DNA of 64,000 nucleotides from Desulfobacterales bacterium (GTDB lineage: Bacteria > Desulfobacterota > Desulfobacteria > Desulfobacterales > JAQWFD01). Positions 55,467-63,617 of this stretch are shown here, one piece after another. Where the stretch lies: assembly GCA_028704555.1 (NCBI GenBank), contig JAQWFD010000005.1:60678-124677 (forward strand), written 5' to 3'. Below the pieces are notes generated by a model. It was not told the origin of the DNA. It saw only the letters and a list, made by a program, of their open reading frames with translations, and searched no databases. The position numbers were made by a program, and so were the translations under genes. The stretch's first letter is position 1, and the number at the start of each line of letters is the position of its first letter.

Positions 55467-56432
55467 ATGCGTATAGATATTTTGTCCACTGAATCCATGG
55501 GCACCCGGGGGCTGTGCTGCCGGGTGACAACCGGGGATCGCAGAATACTGATTGATCCCGGTATCGCGTTGGGATATCTCCGTCATGGCCGGCTTCCGCA
55601 TCCTTTTCAGATCGCTTTGGGTACGATCGTTCGCGAAAAAATTATTCGGGCCTGCAAGGATGCAACGGATATTGTTTTCAGCCATTTCCACGGCGATCAT
55701 ATTCCGCTGGACGATGCGAATCCCTACCAGCTTTCGTTGGATCGTGTAGCAGGTTGTCTTGGAGATCGTCGTGTCTGGGCACCGGATCCTGAGGTTTTTT
55801 CTGATACCATGCGCCGGAGGGGACGTTTGATCTTTGGCGCCTGTAAATGTCGGCCGGTTGGCGCAGAGGGTGGGGCAGAGGGTCCATTCCGGTTTTCCGG
55901 AGCGATGCCGCATGGGGACCGACGCCGGGGTGCGGATCACGTCATGATGACCCGGATTAAAGGGGAGCGCGGTGTTTTTGTGCACGCATCGGATATCCAG
56001 TTAATTGATCGGGAACCCATCGATCAGATTCTGGACTGGCAACCCGACGTTGTGTTGGTTTCCGGACCACCGCTTTATCTGAAGAGACTGTCACCGGAAG
56101 TTTGCCAAAAGGCTTTTCGACACGCCCGGTTGCTTTCCGAAAATGTTAAAACGCTGATCATTGATCACCACCTGCTGCGAAATGAAGAGGGGATCAGCCG
56201 GCTTGATCAGCTTCGTCGGGATTCAAAAAATACCGTTGTCTGCGCAGCCGATTTCATGGGGGTGGAACGCCGGTTTCTTGAAGCCTGGCGAGAAAAGCTT
56301 TATCAGGATATGCCGGTGCCCTTGGGATGGCACGAAAAATACAGCAACTTGAAGTTATTACAAAATTATTTGCGCTGGAAGCATTTTGATCTTTCTGAAG
56401 AATTTTTTACCGCTCATGGGAAAATTTTCTGA
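55467..56432 (+). CDS. UPF0282-like metallo-beta-lactamase-fold hydrolase
   Basis: A 321-aa protein. It begins RIDILSTESMGTRGLCCRV, then RRILIDPGIALG. The metal motif is FSHFHGDHIPL (HxHxDH form), with VHASDIQLIDREP and a final IIDHHLLR. The pattern matches the archaeal UPF0282/MJ1163-type MBL family, whose substrate is unknown. The start is placed at this ATG where homology begins. An ATG 66 nt upstream (MKLKRKN) is possible but adjoins a repeat arm. It lies 180 nt after the CGGC gene on the same strand. Confidence 0.78.
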   Translation: MRIDILSTESMGTRGLCCRVTTGDRRILIDPGIALGYLRHGRLPHPFQIALGTIVREKIIRACKDATDIVFSHFHGDHIPLDDANPYQLSLDRVAGCLGDRRVWAPDPEVFSDTMRRRGRLIFGACKCRPVGAEGGAEGPFRFSGAMPHGDRRRGADHVMMTRIKGERGVFVHASDIQLIDREPIDQILDWQPDVVLVSGPPLYLKRLSPEVCQKAFRHARLLSENVKTLIIDHHLLRNEEGISRLDQLRRDSKNTVVCAADFMGVERRFLEAWREKLYQDMPVPLGWHEKYSNLKLLQNYLRWKHFDLSEEFFTAHGKIF

Positions 56433-56442
56433 GCTACAACTC

Positions 56443-56601
56443 AGGGCTCGCTCAGAAATAAGTTCGCAATTTTAAGTGTTGATGCGCCTGTCTGTCAAGG
56501 CACGAAAGTGAAGGAATATCAAGCATATTCAGAGCTTTCGTAACGCAGCCAGGCAGGATGCATCGGCGTTTAAAATGAGAAGTTATTTTTGAGTGAGCCC
56601 T
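56443..56601. repeat. 159-bp long palindrome (MITE-like)
   Basis: Arms of about 70 nt: AGGGCTCGCTCAGAAATAAG on the left, and reverse complement AGGGCTCACTCAAAAATAAC on the right. The arms stay similar (AATTTTAAGTG, GATGCGCCTGTCTG) down to a centre GAATATC-AAG-CATATTC. There is no coding capacity. The ends match neither an IS nor the RAYT genes, but the AGGGCTCGCTCA tip resembles the tips at 37169 and 55305. Confidence 0.85.
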
Positions 56602-57317
56602 AAGCTTGACAAGGAACGGGGACTGTCATGAAAAAATGCATCCCCATGAGATTTAAAGATGATATAAACTGACTATGCCACGCAAAGCCCGGGGGGGACT
56701 GGCTCAAACCCGGATTCGATTTTGCCGTCATCCATGAATGCGTGTGCCCGCTCCATGATTTTGATAAATGCTGAACGTCCTTTTAATCTTATGAAAAAAC
56801 GAGAAGGGCTTGAAATAGTACGTGTCAGGAGTTAACATGGACTAAAATGTTGGAAATGGCAGGCACAAGGAAATAAGGAGAAAAAGTGCACTCCAAAGCA
56901 ACAATCGCTCCAATCTACCGCATGATCAATAAAGGGGATGAACAAGATTCGAGTAATTGTAACCAAAGTGCTTTAAATATGTTATTTCAAAATATGATCA
57001 TTAATTTTCGCACCTTATTTATGAAAGAGACAATGGTTTTAAATAAAATGAACTGCCCCCCCAAATAGGATAACCCGTTAAATAAACGCAAAAACCAATC
57101 TTCGGCTATGCCGGCAAGCACCTCGTGAAGGTGGCAACTCAGCCGGAGCGCTCGGTCATGCTGCACGATGCGGTGATTGTAGCGGGCCTCATCGTTGCCA
57201 TTATCGTGATGGTGGTGGTGTCCAGGACGGCCCGACGGGCGGTTGATGCCGCCACTTCGGCAATCCCCGCACAGACTGCTTGATAAATTCCCATTTAACT
57301 AAAATTTTTCGGCCAGA
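56602..57317. other. Gene-poor region before the cardiolipin synthase
   Basis: AT-rich to about 57070, then an abrupt change to higher-GC DNA around 57090. A 60-codon GTG-initiated frame (56886-57068) lacks homology. The higher-GC portion holds the tail fragment at 57086-57283. Confidence 0.45.
57086..57283 (+). pseudogene. C-terminal fragment of a membrane protein, possibly VTT/TVP38-type
   Basis: An open stretch of 66 codons between a TAA and a TGA without a start. Its translation (FGYAGKHLVKVATQPERSV, then a hydrophobic IVAGLIVAIIVMVVVSR and ending AIPAQTA) looks like the end of a polytopic membrane protein. A VTT-domain identity is a guess from the pattern and from the neighbouring cls. 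GC content resembles cls rather than the window, suggesting both arrived together and this gene was truncated. Confidence 0.45.
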
Positions 57318-58763
57318 ATGGTTGACACTTTGCAGGTTTCAGCAACGATTTTCCTGACGGCCCATTGGCTGATCGTGGTCGGCTTGTCTTTACGGGTGAT
57401 CGCGCGAAGGCTCCCCGTGGGGGTCTCGTTGGCATGGCTCGCGGTGGTTTATGCCGTTCCGTTCGCGGGCGCGGGTGCGTACCTGTTCTTCGGCGGTAAG
57501 CGGCTGGACCGGAGAAGAATTACCCGGCATGCCATGGTGCAGGCCATCGTGGACAAGGCGCAGTCACAGTTGCGGCACAACGCCGCGGCGGCGCCGACTG
57601 CTGCGTGTGCGGCACAGCCGCTCTATCGACAGAGTCTGGGGCTCTTGGGTATTCCGGCACTCAATGGGAATTCCATGCGCCTGCTTTGCGAGTTCAACGA
57701 GGTTTTCGATTCGCTGGCATCGGATATCGCCGCGGCACAAGAGAGCTGCCGGCTTGCATTCTATATCTGGCACGACGGGGGCCGTGCCGATGACATAGTG
57801 GAGGCATTGCTGCGTGCGCAGAACAGGGGTGTGCACTGCCGGATTTTAGTCGATGCCGTGGGAAGCAAGGTTTTCCTTAGCAAAGATAACGTTCGTAAAC
57901 TGCGGACATCGGGTGTCGAAGTAGTCAAGGCGCTGCCTCCGTCTTTTCGTCGCCGTGCTGATCTACGCAATCACCGCAAGATTGTCGTGATCGACGACCG
58001 GGTTGCGTACACGGGAAGCCAGAACCTGGTTGACCCCAGATTTTTCAAGCAGGATGCCGGAGTTGGGGAGTGGGTGGACGCCGTCGTCCGCCTCGAGGGT
58101 CCTGCGGTCGCCTTGCTAACCAATATATTTGAGGCGGACTGGTCAGTGGAAACGGGTGCGACATTCGAGATACCAATACCACGGTCGGGCAGCGAGCAAA
58201 CGAATGGGTCCGGAGGTGATCTGGTTCAAGTGGTGCCGTCCGGGCCAGTACCTTACCCGGACGCAATCCGTCAACTCCTGTTGACGACAATATATTCCGC
58301 TCACCAGACATTGACACTGACGACACCCTACTTCGTCCCTGACGAGGCCATCCAAACGGCACTGCTGTCGGCGGCGGCCCGTGGCGTGGAAGTCTCTATC
58401 GTGATTCCCGCAAGCAACGACTCGTTTCTGGTGCGCCATGCCAGCGCCGCAAACTTTGAGGATCTTCTGAAAGCCGGCGTGCGTATAGCACTGTTCCAGA
58501 ACGGGCTGCTGCACACGAAATCCATGGTCGTGGATGGGAGCGTGACAATATTCGGATCTGTAAACCTCGACATGCGAAGTTTTTGGTTGAATTTTGAGGT
58601 ATCTTTGTTTGTCTATGGCGCGAGTTTCGCGGCCGCTATTATTGAACTGCAACAAAGCTACCTGGTACAATCCACCCTGATGGACGCAAAAACCTGGCGT
58701 CAGCGACCGGTACGCCGTCGATTTCTGGAAAACTTCGCCAGGCTTGCCGGGCCGTTACTGTAG
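57318..58763 (+). CDS. cls: Cardiolipin synthase (PLD superfamily)
   Basis: A 481-aa membrane-anchored phospholipase-D-type enzyme that makes cardiolipin from phosphatidylglycerol. Two N-terminal helices (about 5-60, ending YLFFGGKR), then two HKD motifs: NHRKIVVIDD (H-x-K-x4-D) followed by AYTGSQNLVDP, and LHTKSMVVDG followed by GSVNLDMRS. The tail ends ENFARLAGPLL. Codon use is richer in G/C third positions than its neighbours, pointing to horizontal acquisition. No clear ribosome site precedes the ATG. Confidence 0.93.
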   Translation: MVDTLQVSATIFLTAHWLIVVGLSLRVIARRLPVGVSLAWLAVVYAVPFAGAGAYLFFGGKRLDRRRITRHAMVQAIVDKAQSQLRHNAAAAPTAACAAQPLYRQSLGLLGIPALNGNSMRLLCEFNEVFDSLASDIAAAQESCRLAFYIWHDGGRADDIVEALLRAQNRGVHCRILVDAVGSKVFLSKDNVRKLRTSGVEVVKALPPSFRRRADLRNHRKIVVIDDRVAYTGSQNLVDPRFFKQDAGVGEWVDAVVRLEGPAVALLTNIFEADWSVETGATFEIPIPRSGSEQTNGSGGDLVQVVPSGPVPYPDAIRQLLLTTIYSAHQTLTLTTPYFVPDEAIQTALLSAAARGVEVSIVIPASNDSFLVRHASAANFEDLLKAGVRIALFQNGLLHTKSMVVDGSVTIFGSVNLDMRSFWLNFEVSLFVYGASFAAAIIELQQSYLVQSTLMDAKTWRQRPVRRRFLENFARLAGPLL

Positions 58764-58840
58764 AGTCCGAACGATGACAGCACCTGATCAGAACAGGGTT
58801 AAAAACTAACCCCCTGTGTCAGGATAGATGTCGCCTCAAT

Positions 58841-58887
58841 TGGGAAAAAACAGGCCGGAGGTGAATTGGCGGTTCACCGCCGGCCTG
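58841..58887 (-). terminator. Terminator of the VWA/OmpA gene
   Basis: Stem CAGGCCGG-A-GGTGAA / TTCACC-G-CCGGCCTG, followed on the minus strand by TTTTTT. Very stable. Confidence 0.85.
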
Positions 58888-58908
58888 GTGTAGTAAATTC
58901 ACCTGTAT

Positions 58909-60267
58909 TTACTGAATGGGTTTAAGTTCAACGCGGCGATTAAGGGCGCGTCCCTCGACGGTTTTATTGGTAGAGATAGGACTATTTAGACCGTATCCTT
59001 TAGAAATCAGGCGGTTTTTAACGATTCCTTTATTAACAAGATAATTGCGAACTGATTGAGCGCGCTTTTCTGACAAGGTCTGATTATACTCAGCTGTGCC
59101 GGTGCTATCGGTATGACCCTGAATCTCAACTTTTATTGAGGGCTGGGCTTTTAGACCAGCTACAATTTCATCTAATACCGGATAGGAACTGGGTTTAAGG
59201 TTGGCTTTATTCGTTTCAAATTGAATTTTTCTGTAAATCCAGGTACCCGACTTGGTCACTTCGGCACTTTTTGTTGCTATGGGAAACGGACAGCCCTGAG
59301 CATCTACTTTGGTATTACGCGGCGTATCAGGACATTTGTCTTTATAATCATAGACCCCGTCACCATCGCTGTCGAAGGGGCAGCCCTGAGCATCTACTTG
59401 GATATCGCGCGGCGTATCGGGACATTTGTCTTTATAATCATAGACCCCGTCACCATCGCTGTCGAAGGGACAGCCCTGAGCATCTACTTGGATATCACGC
59501 GGCGTATCAGGGCAGCTATCCTTAGAATCGGGCACGCCGTCACCGTCACTGTCAACCTCACCTGTCAGAAGAACGTCCTTCACAAAAGCGGACATGCCGG
59601 CTCCAGTCCCAAGGTTCTCGGCAGTGGTAAATTGGCCGCAATTAGTCGTCGCGGCCATCTTTTCCAACAAAATTCGTCCGTCGTTATCCTCACCTAACAA
59701 GACGGTGTATATGCAAAGACGGTCGCTGAATTGGACTGCCAGATCAGCGGCAGCGGCTAATGGTTCGTTGCCCAGATTTTCGCCGTCGCTGATGATCACC
59801 ATGGCGATGGGGCCATGACTCTCACTCAGATCTGCACCGGCCGCTTTCAGAGCTTTAGCCATGGGGCTGGGACCACCGGGGCTGCTGATTTTTTTCAACC
59901 CGTCCGCCAATCCGTTGCGGGAATAGGCTTGGGGACCATAAAAAATTTCAGTACTTTTTGACGAGACAGAAGCCGCCAAGCCAAAGCCCCGGAGGATAAC
60001 CTGGATATAAAGGTCGGGCATGGTTTGGTTAAAATGGGCCACAATACCTTTGGCTGTCTCAAATTTTTCCAGATCGGCATGCGGCTTTGCCATGGACGAG
60101 GATGCGTCTAAGATGAAAACCAGGTGATCGGCTTTGGTCTCCCACGTCCCTTGAATGGGTTGAGCGTCAAATGGCGGTGCTGACCTCATGGGCTGGATTG
60201 CGCAGGCTGATAGCAGGGAAAGTGAAAAAAATGCAAGTATTAACAACAGAGGTTGCTTTCTATTCAT
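58909..60267 (-). CDS. VWA - thrombospondin type 3 repeat - OmpA lipoprotein
   Basis: A 452-aa envelope protein. The signal peptide ends in lipobox LLSACAIQ. A VWA domain (about 45-240) has MIDAS DASSSMAKP. Three calcium-binding type 3 repeats of 30 residues follow (DSDGDGVYDYKDKCPDTPRD pattern), encoded by nearly identical DNA. A C-terminal OmpA domain has IQFETNKANLKP and IQGHTDSTGTAEYNQTLSEKRAQSV, which binds peptidoglycan. It likely links outer membrane and wall; a ligand is unknown. The start MNRKQ is supported by AAAGGAGAA. Confidence 0.9.
   Translation of the reverse strand: MNRKQPLLLILAFFSLSLLSACAIQPMRSAPPFDAQPIQGTWETKADHLVFILDASSSMAKPHADLEKFETAKGIVAHFNQTMPDLYIQVILRGFGLAASVSSKSTEIFYGPQAYSRNGLADGLKKISSPGGPSPMAKALKAAGADLSESHGPIAMVIISDGENLGNEPLAAAADLAVQFSDRLCIYTVLLGEDNDGRILLEKMAATTNCGQFTTAENLGTGAGMSAFVKDVLLTGEVDSDGDGVPDSKDSCPDTPRDIQVDAQGCPFDSDGDGVYDYKDKCPDTPRDIQVDAQGCPFDSDGDGVYDYKDKCPDTPRNTKVDAQGCPFPIATKSAEVTKSGTWIYRKIQFETNKANLKPSSYPVLDEIVAGLKAQPSIKVEIQGHTDSTGTAEYNQTLSEKRAQSVRNYLVNKGIVKNRLISKGYGLNSPISTNKTVEGRALNRRVELKPIQ
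59291..59550 (-). repeat. 90-bp in-gene tandem repeat (three units)
   Basis: Units starting at 59291, 59381 and 59471 encode 30-residue thrombospondin type 3 repeats. Two are almost identical in DNA, suggesting recent duplication and copy-number variation. Confidence 0.85.
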
Positions 60268-60695
60268 CAAAATTCTCCTTTGATTTTGGGTAACATGAAA
60301 AATGTTTAATTTCATTAAATCTAAAATAAACGACTGTCAGAAAACTATCCTACATACAGTAACGCAGTAACGATTCAACGTTTTTAACCTCAGAATCTAT
60401 CTACCCTTATCTGCATAAATAAACAATAAAATTGGCGTTAAACAACAGTTTCAATGTGGAGTGATGAAAATCTAAAAATCAATTAATACAGAATGTTATA
60501 AAAAGCTTAGAAAAGCAGCGTTTTTGTATTTTTGTAACATGCTGATTATACGGTGTATCAAATTATTCTGCTGACAAATACATATAGATTTTTTTAATTT
60601 TTTCGGCAACAAACCACCCATATATCCTATGACCATATATCCTATGACAATTTTTTCTTATGCTACCGTAACGTGCTTATTTTTAATGAAAAAAT
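60268..60695. other. AT-rich intergenic region
   Basis: About 430 nt upstream of the VWA/OmpA gene. No gene seen. Short direct repeat CATATATCCTATGAC at 60620-60647. Confidence 0.45.
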
Positions 60696-61267
60696 ATGCG
60701 GAACAAAAATGGGATCAATTTTGCAAAAAGATTTTCATCACCCCCGCCGGGCGCCTTGCATCACATTGTCTGCAGGGGCATCGAGCAGCGCAATATTTTC
60801 AGGGACAATACGGGTCGGGATCGGTTTCTGAAAAGGCTGAACTCTGTTTTAACCGAGAGTACCACGCCCTGCTATGCCTGGGCTTTGATCCAACCAGCAT
60901 TTTCAGCTGCTTTTAAAAACCGGCAATGAGCCGATTGTAAGCATTATGCGACGGTTGCTGACCGGGTTATGCCGTGACCTTTAACCGGCGACATCGTCGT
61001 TGCGGCCGTTTATTTCAAAATCGTTACAAATCGATTTTATCCCAGGAAGATACCTATCTTCTGAAACTGGTGTGCTACATCCTTTTAAACCCGCTTCGAG
61101 CTGAAATCGTAAAGGATATGAAGTCACTGGACAGATATGCCTATAGCGATCACAGCTTTATTTATGGCAAGCGGGAAAATTCCTGGAAGTATATTGATAC
61201 GGTACTGCACTATTTTGGTAGTGGAAAATATTCAGCTCAAGCGCGATACCGTGATTTTGTAGAATAA
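60696..61267 (+). pseudogene. RAYT (REP-associated tyrosine transposase), frameshifted
   Basis: Pieces of a Y1 transposase: GALHHIVCRGIEQRNIFRDN, then TPCYAWALI, shifted to QHFQLLLKTGNEPIVSIMRR, shifted again to AVTFNRRHRRCGRLFQNRYK and NPLRAEIVKDMKSLDRYAYS. A lost base near 60890 (at the expected N-H-x-H-Y/F metal site) and an extra T near 60967 break the frame. RAYTs move REP palindromes; this copy should be inactive. REPs at 16345, 31808, 46284 and 48831 may descend from it or relatives. Confidence 0.85.
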
Positions 61268-61280
61268 GTTTCTGAATTAA

Positions 61281-61505
61281 TTAATGTTCCAAATCTTTAA
61301 AATACCCTTCTCCGCTTTTGAACACCCCGATCTTTTTGCGCTTACTGTCTGTGACCTCATAACTCTGCGGATCGATTCTTCGAAGTTGCCACCCTTTATC
61401 TTTGCAAATTTGGTTTCTGAATTCCCAATATCCCATTTCTTTGGTGCCTTCCATCTCAACGGGTTCGGTTCCGGCAGCTTCGGGCTTATTTTTGTTGGCT
61501 TCCAT
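61281..61505 (-). CDS. Hypothetical 74-aa charged protein
   Basis: A lysine/glutamate-rich soluble small protein with a MEGTKEMGYWEFRNQICKDK start of its likely folded part and a C-terminal beta-rich stretch. AAAGGA lies seven nucleotides before the ATG, a good ribosome site. No family recognised. The plus-strand ORF across it is hydrophobic and lacks such a site. Confidence 0.5.
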   Translation of the reverse strand: MEANKNKPEAAGTEPVEMEGTKEMGYWEFRNQICKDKGWQLRRIDPQSYEVTDSKRKKIGVFKSGEGYFKDLEH

Positions 61506-61858
61506 GGGTATCCTTTCTATTTCAAAGGGTATTGAACCTTGAAACTTATTGTTACACTATTCCGAATCTATATCAAGAATCAATAATCGCCCGGATATTT
61601 CAAGAAAGGGAACGTATTGGGTTCACCCATTAAAGGGCTAATCAAAAAAGATAGCATAATTTGCCCTTTATGACCTCTGGTCGAAGAGTTCAAGGACGTC
61701 CTGCGCCCCTTCATGCCGGTGTCGTATACCGAGTCGATTTTGATGCAAACGGCCCTCAAAATCATGGTTCATATTCTTTTTTCCGGATATGTGGATGTCC
61801 TGATAATTCAGACGGCAAATTTGGGCGTCAACGCCGAAGACATCTTTGACTGAAAAGG

Positions 61859-62065
61859 AAGGGGGCAAACGGTGCAGGGAAGACCACCACCATCGAGGTG
61901 ATCGAAGATATTACCCCGCCAACCTCCGGCGAAATCCTCTACAAAGGCATGCCGAGGAGCGCATCGTTTCGGGAGGAAGTCGGCACCCAGTTTCAGCATA
62001 CCGCGCTCCTGAACTTTCTGACCGTGCGCGAAACCCTGGAAACCTTTCACCGCCTGTTTCATCAT
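61859..62065 (+). pseudogene. ABC transporter ATPase fragment
   Basis: Translation shows the Walker A area NGAGKTTTIEVIEDITPPTS and then GEILYKGMP and QFQHTALLNFLTVRETLE, the first third of an ABC-2-type ATPase. No start precedes it and no signature or Walker B follows. Confidence 0.75.
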
Positions 62066-62162
62066 ATGAATGGGCCGGGCTGGGGTCAAGCCTTGATTTT
62101 TGATTTTGAACCCATTATTATCATAATAATTATAAATCAAGGTTTGAGCCTATCCGGCCCAA

Positions 62163-62413
62163 GGCTATGATATTGATCGAGTGGTGGAGAAGGTAGCCAA
62201 GGTTTTTGAGATGGAACCGGCGGAGGTTCGAAAACCGGAAAATCAACCGCTACGGGTAAAGGCCAGGAGCCTGGTCTGTTATTGGGCGGTCAGAAAATTG
62301 GGTATGAACGGTACAGGCGTATGCAAACTGCTGGTATAGGTCAACCGGCGGTGAGCGTGCGGTAGTGCGGGGGAAAAGATTGGCTCAGGATATGAATTTA
62401 AGCTTAATAAAGT
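62163..62413 (+). pseudogene. RAYT C-terminal fragment (HTH extension)
   Basis: YDIDRVVEKVAKVFEMEPAE, then KARSLVCYWAVRKLGMNGTG and, after a frame break, QPAVSV and VVRGKRLA, matching the C-terminal extension of long RAYT proteins. Stops and shifts mark it as a relic. Confidence 0.7.
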
Positions 62414-62507
62414 GAGAAATGCATTTATTCATGCCCGTCCCCTTATTGTCCAGAGAACTCTTTGCGCAGGGGTTGCGCAAAACACGATTTCCGCAATGGT
62501 CTGAACC

Positions 62508-63251
62508 ATGAAGCTGTCAAAAAAAATGCTGAAAGCCGGATGGAATATCATCTATGAAAAAAACGGGTCCTACACCATCTTCGGTTCCAACGCGCAGCAA
62601 TACACCTTCATACCGGCCACGAACAAATGGTCGGCCCCCCCGGAAGCGATCGAACAATCTCTGGACAAAGATCTTGAACAGATCCGGTTAAAGAAAACCT
62701 CCGCTATAACGATTGCCTCCCGGTTGACGGCACTTGCCCACAGCAGACAATCTTCCGAGCCAATCCGAATCATCTGCAGGGACAGATTGGCCGAACATAA
62801 AAGTGTTCTGCATTTGGGTACGGGTAAGGATCAGTTCGCAAAATCGGATCTGCTCAAATCCGGCTGTCTGGAGGTGGTGGATTTTGATCCTAATTTTTAT
62901 CCGGACCCGGCTGTTTTTAAAAAAAAGTACGATGTTGTTATTGCCAATTATGTATTGAATATTCTGCCGATGGAAGAACGCCATAAGGTCTATCTGCTGA
63001 TCAGAGACACCCTCAAGGATATGGGAACCGCTTATCTGACGGTACAGGGCATCTGGCCTGTTGAACATAAATATCAGATTATTGAACGATACCAGGACGG
63101 CTATTTGATCAAGACCGGATTTAATACCACCTTTCGAAAAGGATATACCCCGGATGCATTTTTCGAAGAAATAAAACAGGAAATCAAGGGACGGCCCAGA
63201 CTGATCAAAATGGTTTACAGCAATACATTTGTCAGTTGGACCCAAAAGTGA
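62508..63251 (+). CDS. Orphan SAM-dependent methyltransferase-like protein
   Basis: A 247-aa intact protein. The N-terminus (about 1-60) is a small beta region. A class I methyltransferase-like fold follows: VLHLGTGKDQF (motif I variant), VVDFDPNFYPD, then YDVVIANYVLNILPMEERHK and a loop to AYLTVQGIWP. The ANYVLNILP-EER pattern recalls DNA-phosphorothioation-associated methyltransferases, but no dnd or other defence gene is present. Target unknown. It is surrounded by mobile-element relics, yet intact, which suggests recent arrival or selection. Confidence 0.6.
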   Translation: MKLSKKMLKAGWNIIYEKNGSYTIFGSNAQQYTFIPATNKWSAPPEAIEQSLDKDLEQIRLKKTSAITIASRLTALAHSRQSSEPIRIICRDRLAEHKSVLHLGTGKDQFAKSDLLKSGCLEVVDFDPNFYPDPAVFKKKYDVVIANYVLNILPMEERHKVYLLIRDTLKDMGTAYLTVQGIWPVEHKYQIIERYQDGYLIKTGFNTTFRKGYTPDAFFEEIKQEIKGRPRLIKMVYSNTFVSWTQK

Positions 63252-63375
63252 GAATCGCCGGGATTTTTAACCGACCGCTGGGGTCGGGCCAATATAACAT
63301 ACTAAAATAATAACAATTTGATTAAAAAAAGGCCCTCTGAATCACCCATCGATGCCATAAAGAGGAATTTTTGCT

Positions 63376-63617
63376 GAAATATCGATTTAAATATTATGGT
63401 CCGTGCCGGTCTTGTAACCCATCCGTCGAAATGGGTTTTTTCCGGTTATCACGAAATACTGGAACCACCCCGGCGGTACCGGCTGATTGATCGGGAAGAA
63501 CGCATAAATTCTTTTGGCGTAAATAACCGTTCAGATTTTTCCGAAATTTATCAGAAATGGATTGATGCCAAGTTACAAAAGGCAAAGCACCGTGAAAAAA
63601 ATGGAGCAAACGCATAG
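63376..63617 (+). pseudogene. RAYT central fragment
   Basis: DLNIMVRAGLVTHPSKWVFS then GYHEILEPPRRYRLIDRE matches the D-L-N-M-V-R-A-G region of REP transposases. An in-frame TGA lies just upstream and the N-terminal catalytic part is absent. Confidence 0.75.

Noticed and set aside
61284..61535. 83-codon plus-strand ORF
   Set aside because: Antisense to the 74-aa ORF, which has a better ribosome site and a more protein-like composition.
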